From: JAMHWD01 sp035911135 | GTDB lineage: Bacteria; Pseudomonadota; Alphaproteobacteria; Micavibrionales; Micavibrionaceae | DNA: 64,000 bases | Direction: 5' to 3' | NCBI GenBank assembly: GCA_035911135.1 | Contig: JAMHWD010000040.1 | Coordinates: 1 to 64,000 of the forward strand | Part shown: positions 31,835 through 39,128 of the stretch, in pieces | Position numbering within the stretch: position 1 is the stretch's first letter | Layout of the letters: each line of letters starts with the position of its first letter | Position numbers and translations under genes: made by a program | Notes under the pieces: model-generated | What the model saw: the letters and a program-made list of their open reading frames with translations, nothing else | Database searches by the model: none | Told to the model about the DNA's origin: nothing

Positions 31835-32524
31835 GATTTTCCGGTGTTTCGTTTAGATGATGAATGAGAACAGCCTCCGCCTCCTGTAGCAGGACAGACA
31901 CGGTGGCTTCGTCATAGCCACGCGCCCGCGCTGTTGTCAGGGCGGCATTAACGTCAAGACCGATGACGCGGCCAGATGATGACAAGCGCAGCTGCCCTAG
32001 AACCGCCATCAGCACATCCCACGCTTCAAATTCTTCGTCATGGACCAGCTGATTTTGTTTGTAAGGGCATTCCGCGCAGTCAAGATCTAGGCTGCGGCAT
32101 CCTTCACAGTATTCCGGCCCTCCGCCGCGCTGGAAGTGCCAGCCGCAGAGAGCCTTGATGCGTTTTTTGCGGCGTTCAGGAGAACCTGCCGCATGGTGAA
32201 TTCCTGATAGAACCGTTCGCCGACCGGATACAGATCCATGACGGCACGGATGTTTTCAGGCGTTGCCGCCGCATCCTTGCCGTCCATTTCAACTCCCTTC
32301 AGTGCGGTAATGTGCCGCATGGCCAGTTCATAAATAAGAAACGCCTGGTACAATCCGTCACGCAAATCGGACGTTGCTTCCTTTGGCGTTTCTTTATCAG
32401 CCAGCCGCCTTGCTGTAGCCTGTGCAGACAACATGGCAGGTGTCGTTAACGGCCTGACCGTGACAGAAATACCGTAAGGCAGGTCCAGATCGTAGGGTTC
32501 TTTTTCGTGTTTTAAGCTGATCAT
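31827..32524 (-). CDS. Tail assembly chaperone GT, -1 frameshift product
   Basis: Ribosomes that slip -1 at A-AAA-AAC (32168-32162), codons 120-121 of gene G, continue with CGC ATC AAG and read 111 more residues to the stop at 31827, giving a 232-residue G-T fusion. The T part starts RIKALCGWHFQRGGGPEYCE and has two CxxC pairs (YCEGC, DCAEC), then FEAWDVLMAVLGQLRLS. It is fully open without stops. This is the lambda G/GT arrangement, in which GT coats the tape measure protein and recruits tail tube protein. The shifted frame overlaps the tape measure start. Confidence 0.8.
32087..32524 (-). CDS. Tail assembly chaperone G
   Basis: This 145-residue protein is the unshifted product, close in length to lambda G (140), with position and gene order (tube protein, G, tape measure) as in lambda. 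Conserved-looking parts are YDLDLPYGISVTVRPLTTPA and YPVGERFYQEFTMRQVLLNA. The last 24 codons after the slip site overlap the T frame and are low in complexity. It binds the tape measure protein before tail tube assembly. It overlaps the tail tube gene by 4 bp. Confidence 0.8.
   Translation of the reverse strand: MISLKHEKEPYDLDLPYGISVTVRPLTTPAMLSAQATARRLADKETPKEATSDLRDGLYQAFLIYELAMRHITALKGVEMDGKDAAATPENIRAVMDLYPVGERFYQEFTMRQVLLNAAKNASRLSAAGTSSAAEGRNTVKDAAA
32162..32168 (-). promoter_or_regulatory. -1 ribosomal frameshift slippery site A AAA AAC
   Basis: On the - strand the zero-frame codons are GCA AAA AAC; the heptamer A-AAA-AAC is one of the most efficient known -1 sites. About 14 nt downstream GCTGG-CACTT-CCAGC can form a hairpin of five G/C-rich pairs, a candidate stimulator. 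The -1 frame stays open for 111 codons. Confidence 0.8.
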
Positions 32525-33786
32525 GTGTATTGTGTCCCATCCAGTTCGTTAAGAAGAGTGACCGTGACCATCTGGCCGGCTGCGACGTTCCGCGCACCGC
32601 GAAAATCAAACGATGCCTGAACGCCGCCAGGACCAGTGACCGCGAGCTTTGGTTTCGGCAGATAGACCTCGTGCGCGGTGATCTTTAAAGACAGGCCCGC
32701 CGCGAGGACATAGGAAAATTCCAGATCGACGGGTTCACCGTTGGAGGCTGCGTCGATCAGCGTCGTATCCGCAAAGCGGACATCGATGCTTCCCGTCAGG
32801 GCCGCGATAGTGGGATCGGCGCCGTCAATCAAACCATCGTTACGGATAGTTTCAATCTTCTCCATGTTGTTGGAATAAGCGATGCTGCCTGCCGTCAGGT
32901 TGGCAATACGTTCGCCGCCGCTTTTAATCGCGCCTTGAAACTGGCTGATCCGCCCGAACGTCAATTCTGTCGGGGTGCCACCCATTGATCCGCTGTAACG
33001 GGTTTCTCCTTGCGCGATAGCGTTGATGGTTGCGGCTGCCGCGCCCGATCTCTGAAAATCGAACGAGATGGAGTTCATCACCACGCCCGTATGCACGAAG
33101 TAAGCCGGGATTTGCGGCAAACCAACTTCAACGGAATAGCTCGGCAAGCTGGATGCGCCCGACTTAAAGACGTGGGCGGTGCCGCCCCCGGTGAGGGTTG
33201 ATCCGCTGACTGTTGCCACGGAAGCCGCCAGGGTAAAATCATTTCCATTAGCACCCGTCGCATCATGAACGATTTTCAGCCGCTGCGTTGAAGACGGACG
33301 GCTATATGTGGCATCATTTACATCATCATCGCTTGAGGCATTTAAAGCTGTGACAGCGGCGTCAACGGTTTGTACCACAGTACCCTGGATCTGGATTTGA
33401 TTACCGGAGGGCGATCCTGAAACAAACGTAAAGACAACGCCGTTGATGGTGATTGTCGAATTTGCCGCAGGATTTACAGCAAAATCAATATAGCCTTCGG
33501 CTGAAACTGCATCGGATTCAGGATCCCCAAAAATACCTGTCAGCCAGAGACCCAGATAGCGCGGATCGACCGGGACAGTGATATCGCCATCATTATTGAT
33601 GACATCCAGCAGCGGTTGAGCAGGATCACGGCCCAGGCCGAGGACAGGATCGTCAATCAAACCTTGTTCGCTGCCAAGGTTGCAGCTGGTAAAGGGCATC
33701 TTGACGTAGTTGCCCGTAGCCCTTTTCCCATAGGTAGTTTCGCGCTTGAGCAAAAGCCCTGCGCTTGAGCCGTAAGCTCTTGCCAT
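32521..33786 (-). CDS. Phage tail tube protein
   Basis: The 421-residue protein starts MARAYGSSAGLLLKRETTYG, typical of major tail tube proteins of this siphophage group, and ends with beta-rich VTVTLLNELDGTQYT. Residues about 100-210 look like an inserted beta-rich domain (STITINGVVFTFVSGSPSG onward), which explains a length well above the usual 250-300. It polymerises around the tape measure. It is the first gene after an intrinsic terminator at 33809-33837. Confidence 0.8.
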   Translation of the reverse strand: MARAYGSSAGLLLKRETTYGKRATGNYVKMPFTSCNLGSEQGLIDDPVLGLGRDPAQPLLDVINNDGDITVPVDPRYLGLWLTGIFGDPESDAVSAEGYIDFAVNPAANSTITINGVVFTFVSGSPSGNQIQIQGTVVQTVDAAVTALNASSDDDVNDATYSRPSSTQRLKIVHDATGANGNDFTLAASVATVSGSTLTGGGTAHVFKSGASSLPSYSVEVGLPQIPAYFVHTGVVMNSISFDFQRSGAAAATINAIAQGETRYSGSMGGTPTELTFGRISQFQGAIKSGGERIANLTAGSIAYSNNMEKIETIRNDGLIDGADPTIAALTGSIDVRFADTTLIDAASNGEPVDLEFSYVLAAGLSLKITAHEVYLPKPKLAVTGPGGVQASFDFRGARNVAAGQMVTVTLLNELDGTQYT

Positions 33787-33808
33787 GTCAGATCTCCATT
33801 TTTAGGGT

Positions 33809-33837
33809 TAAAAAAACGCCCTCCGGTGGAGGGCGTT
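33809..33837 (-). terminator. Intrinsic terminator between head and tail genes
   Basis: On the - strand a perfect 10-bp stem AACGCCCTCC-GGAGGGCGTT (33815-33837) with a 3-nt loop is followed by a run of seven or more Ts. It lies in the 71-bp gap before the tail tube gene, inside the late gene cluster, so it would reduce or regulate downstream transcription. Confidence 0.8.
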
Positions 33838-33857
33838 GGATTTGGTAGGCGGCTTGT

Positions 33858-34295
33858 TCAAGCCAGCGGGGAGTCCGTATCGTATTCAGCAACGATAATC
33901 AGCGTTCCCGTCTTTATGGCTGGCGCGCCGATGACGGGTTCGATGGCAATTTCCGGCCTTGCATAACTTAAACCTGCCACCAGACCGTCGAGTTTGGGAT
34001 TGGCTTCCAGTACCTGACCAATCTGCACCAGCATCGCATCAAATTTCTGATCCCGTTGCGCGGAATTTCCTTCCTCTATGTAAAGGACGACTTCAATCTG
34101 ATGCTCGTAATAAGCGTTGTTGAAACCGCCCAGCACTTGTTCAGGGTCTCCGGGATCACCGTCATAAATAACGATCAGGCCGGAAGCGGGGATTTTTTCC
34201 GGCAGCACTGAGTTGCGTTCGACACGCGCATCACAGCCATCCGCCAGTAAAGTCCGCAGCTTTTCCAAAATGTCTTCGGCGCGGCTAGTCGTCAT
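33858..34295 (-). CDS. Tail terminator-like protein
   Basis: The 145-residue protein is alpha/beta in composition (DILEKLRTLLADG, VVLYIEEGN, GTLIIVAEYDTDSPLA), as in tail terminators, which cap the finished tail tube and join it to the head. Its position just before the tail tube protein supports this. It overlaps the DUF6441 gene by 11 bp. Confidence 0.65.
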   Translation of the reverse strand: MTTSRAEDILEKLRTLLADGCDARVERNSVLPEKIPASGLIVIYDGDPGDPEQVLGGFNNAYYEHQIEVVLYIEEGNSAQRDQKFDAMLVQIGQVLEANPKLDGLVAGLSYARPEIAIEPVIGAPAIKTGTLIIVAEYDTDSPLA

Positions 34296-34956
34296 CGGGT
34301 TTCGATCTCCGTGTGTGTTCTTTGCCGATTATATTCGGCAGTTTCTCGCCCCAGATCTTCGCGGCGGTCGCCACGTCGAGCCGTTTTTCAAGCTTCACCT
34401 GACGGATCAGGATGAACATGATGGCGGAAGACAAACCCTTGCCTGTCCGCAAGGCCGTTTCACTGGCCTTGCGGAAGCCGCGCAGCTGTCCCGTCTTGCG
34501 GCTGTAAGAAGCGCGGACATTGTGAACGACCAGAAAGGACGGCCCTTTGTCCCTGTAAACAAATTCCAGCTTGCCGAGCTTGGCTTCTGGAAAGTTAAGC
34601 GGCGTAAGTCTTTTGCCGTCCGTCCCCCTTTTGGGAGCCGCAACGGTAGGAATAGCCAACCACACGCCACCAGCTTTCGGTTTGATCAGAACGCCTTTGT
34701 CGAACGCCTCAATGATTTTCGGCGCACGGGTGTAAACCAGACCAGCCGGATTGTATCCTTTGTTATCGTAGACCCTGGACCGCCATGCATTTGCCAGTTT
34801 TGTCCCCATGCCTGCGCTGGTGACTTGCTGCCTAAGATCTGTTTTCAGACCTTCAGCAGCTTCCTTCGTCCCCGCCTGGATGGCTCCGGTGATCGCCACA
34901 AATTCCTTCTCCATATCCTTGGCGAGGGATTTTGCGAATTTAGCGATCATCTTCAT
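34285..34956 (-). CDS. DUF6441 phage structural protein
   Basis: This 223-residue protein resembles the DUF6441 family seen in alphaproteobacterial prophages at the head-tail junction. It has an N-terminal helix rich in Lys and Ala and later a conserved region around AIPTVAAPKRGTDGKRLTPL and FLVVHNVRASYSRKTGQLRG. It lies where HK97-type neck proteins (gp10-like) are encoded. A neck role is inferred from position. Confidence 0.65.
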   Translation of the reverse strand: MKMIAKFAKSLAKDMEKEFVAITGAIQAGTKEAAEGLKTDLRQQVTSAGMGTKLANAWRSRVYDNKGYNPAGLVYTRAPKIIEAFDKGVLIKPKAGGVWLAIPTVAAPKRGTDGKRLTPLNFPEAKLGKLEFVYRDKGPSFLVVHNVRASYSRKTGQLRGFRKASETALRTGKGLSSAIMFILIRQVKLEKRLDVATAAKIWGEKLPNIIGKEHTRRSKPDDD

Positions 34957-34959
34957 CGA

Positions 34960-35271
34960 TCAGGCTGGCCTTGTATCCAATGTCCAAACAAGACGGTCGG
35001 CATCAAGAATCTGCGGTTCGCCCTGAATGAGGTAGCTGTCACCATTCACAATCAGCGTATCGCCATCCAGCGGCGTGATATTTTCCGAGCGCCGCAGCTC
35101 AAAAATGCGTGTCGTTGTATGAATGCGCGTCATGTCAAAGCCGACAACTTCGTCTTTATGCTTCGACACGACGCGAACATTCACAGATGGGCCGGACTGC
35201 GGAACGTATTCCGCGTCGATGCCGAAAGCGGAAAACACGCTTTCGACAGCGATCTCGCCCAGCCCCGTCAT
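34960..35271 (-). CDS. Head-tail connector-like protein
   Basis: The 103-residue protein is beta-rich (VRVVSKHKDEVVGFD, TLIVNGDSYLIQGEPQILDA), like the small head-tail joining proteins (lambda FII or head closure type) that follow the capsid genes. It overlaps its upstream neighbour by 4 bp and lies 3 bp upstream of DUF6441. Assignment rests on size, composition and gene order. Confidence 0.6.
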   Translation of the reverse strand: MTGLGEIAVESVFSAFGIDAEYVPQSGPSVNVRVVSKHKDEVVGFDMTRIHTTTRIFELRRSENITPLDGDTLIVNGDSYLIQGEPQILDADRLVWTLDTRPA

Positions 35272-35663
35272 TGCCCGTCTTCCTCTGAGAGTTTGCGAAG
35301 GAAGGCATTCGCCTCATCCTTGGTAAGGAGTTTCTTTGAAACCACCTTGCCTCCGGCATCGACCACGTCATAGCGGCCTCCACCTTTGTGATGCAGGAAA
35401 TGCTTGGCGGTCTGTGCTTTCTTTTCTTCGGATTTTTCATCCTCGATCAGAGCCAACTTGCCCGCCAGTCCTTTTGGAAGATCAGACGCAAGCGCGACGG
35501 TTTCGCCGCGCTTGAATTCAACGATGCCCGTCACGGTGTAACGGTCGCCGCTGATTTTTTTAAGGCTGTGCAGGCGCGCTCCCGCCTGCTTATCGGTCAG
35601 CCCTAAGACAGTGCCGGGGCCAAAAGCAACTTTGACCCCGGTAATTTCATAGCGTCTTATCAT
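35268..35663 (-). CDS. Hypothetical phage head protein
   Basis: The 131-residue protein lies directly after the major capsid gene. The N-terminal half is beta-like (IRRYEITGVKVAFGPGTVLG) and the C-terminal half repeats short Lys/Gly motifs (HHKGGGRYDVVDAGGKVVSK). I do not recognise a family. Position suggests an adaptor at the portal or a capsid accessory. It overlaps the connector gene by 4 bp. Confidence 0.55.
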   Translation of the reverse strand: MIRRYEITGVKVAFGPGTVLGLTDKQAGARLHSLKKISGDRYTVTGIVEFKRGETVALASDLPKGLAGKLALIEDEKSEEKKAQTAKHFLHHKGGGRYDVVDAGGKVVSKKLLTKDEANAFLRKLSEEDGQ

Positions 35664-35673
35664 GCGCGCCTCC

Positions 35674-36621
35674 TTACGTCAGGTTCGCAAGGCAGCCGTA
35701 TTGCCAGAAGCCGAAGCCCACATTGCGCCATGTATCGACGCCGTAGTGGTGCTTGTCTTCGTTGAATTCCAGCTCGGAACCTTCCGCGATGGCTTTCAGC
35801 GCGACAGGTTCTTCTTCCTGGCGGATAAACGGTTTGATTGAACCGTCCGTGCGGAACACGGCGAACTTGGAGGTCCACGGCAGACGCGGGTTGGGGGCGA
35901 CCTTGAGCGAGATCGCATCCATAACCTGGATGATGTTGGTCTGGCCGTGGGTGATCACCGGCGCGGCGGTGGCGGCTTTTGCCACATGCCACATTGGGAC
36001 AGGAACCATTACCAGAAACTCGCGGGCGTTTTCGTTCAGGGGTTCGCCCTGATTGTCTTTAAACCCGAACATTGCCTGGACGCATTGCAGGATCGAGAGC
36101 TGCATTTCTTCGACAGACGGCAAAGTAATGCTGCCATGCACTTCCGTGGGCAGGCCGCTGATATCGATTGAAAGGTTATTGCTCTGACTTCCGCTGTCGC
36201 CTTCCGCATGATCGGTATCGAAGAAATACTGACCATCGTAGCAGACACGGGATTCCCCGTTTGCCACAAGTTCGGAAATCAACTTCGCCCAATGCGCGTT
36301 GGTGCGGTCCGCAAGTTCATCGACGCGCACCATGACCTGTCCGGTCTTGTCGCGTTTCAGTTCACGCACCAGCAGTTCCAGCGTTGCCTCGAAATGCTTG
36401 TTTTCGATGGTGATGCCGTTTTCACGGAAGCCTTTGGCTTGCCGCCCGCCGACCCACTCACGCATCGCAGGAATTTGACCGAGCCATTTATAGGTTTCGG
36501 ATTCCTGATCAGACGTGAAGTAGTTGGAAACGGCGTTGATCCAGTCCAGGCCAGGATTTTGTTCGAGGCGCTGATAGTACCGGCCAATAATGGCACGGCT
36601 TGAGAGCGTTGACGCACCCAT
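35674..36621 (-). CDS. Major capsid protein, Mu gpT-like
   Basis: The 315-residue protein matches the Mu-like major head subunit (gpT) family, an HK97-fold capsid. Typical parts are IIGRYYQRLEQNPGLDWINA near the N-terminus, MREWVGGRQAKGF, and the C-terminal HHYGVDTWRNVGFGFWQYGC. No N-terminal delta domain is evident. A separate protease/scaffold gene lies two genes upstream. This is the most abundant virion protein. Confidence 0.85.
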   Translation of the reverse strand: MGASTLSSRAIIGRYYQRLEQNPGLDWINAVSNYFTSDQESETYKWLGQIPAMREWVGGRQAKGFRENGITIENKHFEATLELLVRELKRDKTGQVMVRVDELADRTNAHWAKLISELVANGESRVCYDGQYFFDTDHAEGDSGSQSNNLSIDISGLPTEVHGSITLPSVEEMQLSILQCVQAMFGFKDNQGEPLNENAREFLVMVPVPMWHVAKAATAAPVITHGQTNIIQVMDAISLKVAPNPRLPWTSKFAVFRTDGSIKPFIRQEEEPVALKAIAEGSELEFNEDKHHYGVDTWRNVGFGFWQYGCLANLT

Positions 36622-36672
36622 GTGTGGTTCTCCTTAATGTTGTGAAGTTAATAAAGAAAAAGGCCAGTCTGA

Positions 36673-37395
36673 TTAGGACGCGGCCCGCAGTACGGTGTAG
36701 GCGATGACCGCGTCATTGCCTGAGTTAGCGGCAGACAATTCCAGCGCCAGCGTGTTTGCTGTGCTGATAACCGCCCTTTTGAGGTATGCAGCCTGCGTCG
36801 GTGCGGATGCAATTGTTGCGACCACAATGTCCGTATCAAGCGCACCTGTCACCGTGCTGTTCAGGGTAGCGCCGCCGCCGGACCAGGTGACTTCGCCAGC
36901 AAAAACAACGATGTGCGAGGGTTTGATACCGCTATCGAGTTTTTCCAGAGAAATCGTGTCGTTGGCGATATCGGAGTTCGTCACGGTCGCGGGGGCGCGG
37001 GCCGTCCAGAATTCCACAACACCGACACCGTTCGAGATCCAGCGTTTGACGGCGCCAATCTGCGTGTTGGTGCTGGCGGTCATTGTGAAGGTGTCATCGT
37101 CAGACGCATAGACCGCCTTGCCGATATCATCAATGGTCAGGCCCGTGACGTTGAGGACAATCTGACCTCTCGACACAACGCGGACGTTCAGTTCACCGTT
37201 GCCGCCATCTGAATTATCAGACTGACGCAGTGCAAAACCGCCGAACACGTCGCCAGCCGCAAGCGGGCGGGCATAGCCGGAACTGTTGAGACCGACTGCG
37301 GCTCCTTCGTAAATAACGTCGCCCGTAATGACGGGAAGATCGTTATGATCGCCGAGTTCATAATTCCTCGGCTTGTCTACTGCTAAAGTAGTCAT
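36673..37395 (-). CDS. Capsid decoration (cement) protein
   Basis: The 240-residue protein has a DUF2190-like N-terminus (GDVIYEGAAVGLNSSGYARP, then LAAGDVFGGFALRQSDNSDG), followed by an extended beta-rich tail (ATLNSTVTGALDTDIVVATI) that may be a second surface domain. Decoration proteins trim the expanded capsid. It lies between the protease/scaffold and the major capsid genes, where lambda encodes gpD. Confidence 0.7.
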   Translation of the reverse strand: MTTLAVDKPRNYELGDHNDLPVITGDVIYEGAAVGLNSSGYARPLAAGDVFGGFALRQSDNSDGGNGELNVRVVSRGQIVLNVTGLTIDDIGKAVYASDDDTFTMTASTNTQIGAVKRWISNGVGVVEFWTARAPATVTNSDIANDTISLEKLDSGIKPSHIVVFAGEVTWSGGGATLNSTVTGALDTDIVVATIASAPTQAAYLKRAVISTANTLALELSAANSGNDAVIAYTVLRAAS

Positions 37396-37424
37396 CGATT
37401 ATTCTCCTTGATAATGTTGGTGGG

Positions 37425-37988
37425 TTACTTCGCGGCGAAACGGCGGACACGGCCTTCGTCTTCCGCCTTGCGGAATGCGATGTAGGTGTCCTTATCGCCA
37501 AACTCAGCACGAATTTTCTGGTCTTTTGCCCACTCGGCGGCAGCGCGTTCTTCGATAGGCGCGCTGGTATCCATGCTGGACAATTGCTGATCCTGTGATG
37601 GACCGATGCTTTTATTTGCATTGGCGTCTTCCCTGCGGTCTTGCAGGAAATCAAAGCCACGCTGTTTCTGTGCGGCGACAATTTTCATGGCGAGTTCACC
37701 AGGTTGGGTCTTGCCATCCTTTTTGGCTTCCGCGACCATGTCTTCGTGACCGGACAGGGCCATTTCTTCCAAGGCCATGATGCGTTCACGCTCGGCCTTG
37801 GCTCCGGCCTGCATGCCTTCGTCATAGGCTTGCGTTTTGATGGTGTCCTGTGATTGTTCACGGCCTTCGCGGATCAGAACGCCCGCGATTTGCGGAAATT
37901 CCCGCATCAAAAATTCCGCTGTGACCTGATCACGGCGAATGGTTTCCGCATCGCTTGTCGGCGTTGCGGCATTGGCTTGCTTATCCAT
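37425..37988 (-). CDS. Nested scaffold protein (internal start, Nu3-like)
   Basis: Inside the protease gene and in the same frame, ATG 37988 is preceded by AAGGAG with 5 nt spacing, a much better ribosome site than expected by chance in a coding region. It would give a 187-residue, mostly helical protein (MDKQANAATPTSDAETIRRD onward) equal to the scaffold domain. Lambda makes Nu3 from within gene C in the same way. The product is predicted, not proven. Confidence 0.65.
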   Translation of the reverse strand: MDKQANAATPTSDAETIRRDQVTAEFLMREFPQIAGVLIREGREQSQDTIKTQAYDEGMQAGAKAERERIMALEEMALSGHEDMVAEAKKDGKTQPGELAMKIVAAQKQRGFDFLQDRREDANANKSIGPSQDQQLSSMDTSAPIEERAAAEWAKDQKIRAEFGDKDTYIAFRKAEDEGRVRRFAAK

Positions 37989-38771
37989 AGTGTCTCCTTG
38001 AGGTTTGGGTTGGATATCGGGATCGAACACAAGGGCCAGCGCGTCCCGAAATCCGCCGACCATATCCGCCATGCCTACGCGCACGGCTTCACGGGCGGGG
38101 AGAACATCACCCCGTCCGAATTCGCTTAAAACTTTTTCTATGCTGATACCGCGATGAGCAGCGATGGCACCGACAAACTCAGACTCCATCGCGTCAAGGC
38201 GGCGCTGAACCGAATCCTGACCTTCTTTGCTTTCGGGATTGAGCCTTTTCCCAGGCGCATTACTCGATACAAACTGTACCCAGCCTCGGTCCTGGTCTTT
38301 GGCGACCGCCATAGCAACGCCGATGGATCCCAGAGACGTTGTCGGCCCGGCAACGATCTTGTCAGCGGCTGAGGCAATCCAGTATGCAGCAGACGCAGCG
38401 TTGCCATAAGCGTAGGCAATAATTGGCTTTGTCCCTCGTGCAGCGGCAATGGTGGACGCCAGCTCTTCAACGCCTGTAATGATACCGCCAGGGCTGTCAA
38501 TTCGCAGAACGATGCCATCGACAGACGCATCATTCATGGCCTCTTCGAATTGGTCGCTGATAGACTGGACATCCGTCCCGCCAAAAAGAGCCGACAGAAT
38601 GTTCGAATACGGCGTGATAACACCGGATATATCGATGACGGCAACGCTGCCCTGCTGCTGAAAGGCGTTCTGTGATGCCAAAGGCAAGGCACGAAGCGCG
38701 GCTTGTGGCGCTTCTGTTGGCAAGACATCGATTTGAATGGCAAGACCTGTGCCGGATGGAATATCCCACAT
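37425..38771 (-). CDS. S49-family capsid maturation protease with scaffold domain
   Basis: The 448-residue protein is a ClpP-fold S49 protease similar to lambda gpC. It has VDGIVLRIDSPGGIITGVEE, the nucleophile segment GNAASAAYWIASAADKIVA (Ser at about 127) and GSIGVAMAV; a Lys in GKRLNPESK may complete the dyad. The C-terminal part (from about 262) is a charged helical scaffold (REGREQSQDTIKTQAYDEGM). It processes head proteins and is then removed. The scaffold part can also be made separately from an internal start at 37988. Confidence 0.85.
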   Translation of the reverse strand: MWDIPSGTGLAIQIDVLPTEAPQAALRALPLASQNAFQQQGSVAVIDISGVITPYSNILSALFGGTDVQSISDQFEEAMNDASVDGIVLRIDSPGGIITGVEELASTIAAARGTKPIIAYAYGNAASAAYWIASAADKIVAGPTTSLGSIGVAMAVAKDQDRGWVQFVSSNAPGKRLNPESKEGQDSVQRRLDAMESEFVGAIAAHRGISIEKVLSEFGRGDVLPAREAVRVGMADMVGGFRDALALVFDPDIQPKPQGDTMDKQANAATPTSDAETIRRDQVTAEFLMREFPQIAGVLIREGREQSQDTIKTQAYDEGMQAGAKAERERIMALEEMALSGHEDMVAEAKKDGKTQPGELAMKIVAAQKQRGFDFLQDRREDANANKSIGPSQDQQLSSMDTSAPIEERAAAEWAKDQKIRAEFGDKDTYIAFRKAEDEGRVRRFAAK

Positions 38772-38774
38772 GAA

Positions 38775-39107
38775 TTAACCCTCCGTTTTTGCTGGAATGA
38801 CGAATAGGAATCCGTCTGCACCGTTTGAGATCACTGAAACCTTTTGCCCGGCTGTGATCGTTTCCGCCCAATTGCTCCCAGCTGGAAGAAAGACGCTTTT
38901 TACCGCATTGGCTGCGGTCGGATTGGGGCCGATGGTGTAAAAGCAATCTTCCGTAGAGATCAGACGAACCAGCGGCGCATCAATGGCGGCGGAAGGCGTG
39001 GCTGTACTCGAAAATGAAACCCTTTGAGCGTGTTCATAATCCCATTGCGGCGCAGGAACGGGGACATGATGATCCCCTCTGAACGCGCATACGATGCGGT
39101 CAGGCAT
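38775..39107 (-). CDS. Hypothetical phage head protein
   Basis: This 110-residue protein lies between the portal and protease genes. It starts MPDRIVCAFRGDHHVPVPAP and is otherwise beta-rich (DCFYTIGPNPTAANAVKSVF, GQKVSVISNGADGFLFVIPA). Its repeated pattern resembles small head decoration or head fibre proteins seen in other prophages. No family is recognised with certainty. Confidence 0.55.
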   Translation of the reverse strand: MPDRIVCAFRGDHHVPVPAPQWDYEHAQRVSFSSTATPSAAIDAPLVRLISTEDCFYTIGPNPTAANAVKSVFLPAGSNWAETITAGQKVSVISNGADGFLFVIPAKTEG

Positions 39108-39128
39108 AAAATTCTCCTTTTCTTGAAA

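Noticed and set aside
31827..32015. Separate 62-residue gene before the tape measure
   Set aside because: Its frame continues upstream without a stop to the A-AAA-AAC slip site, so it is the T part of the GT frameshift product and not an independent gene.
34213..35373. 386-codon + strand frame across the neck genes
   Set aside because: It is antisense to at least three well-placed phage genes, has no ribosome site and no recognisable domain.
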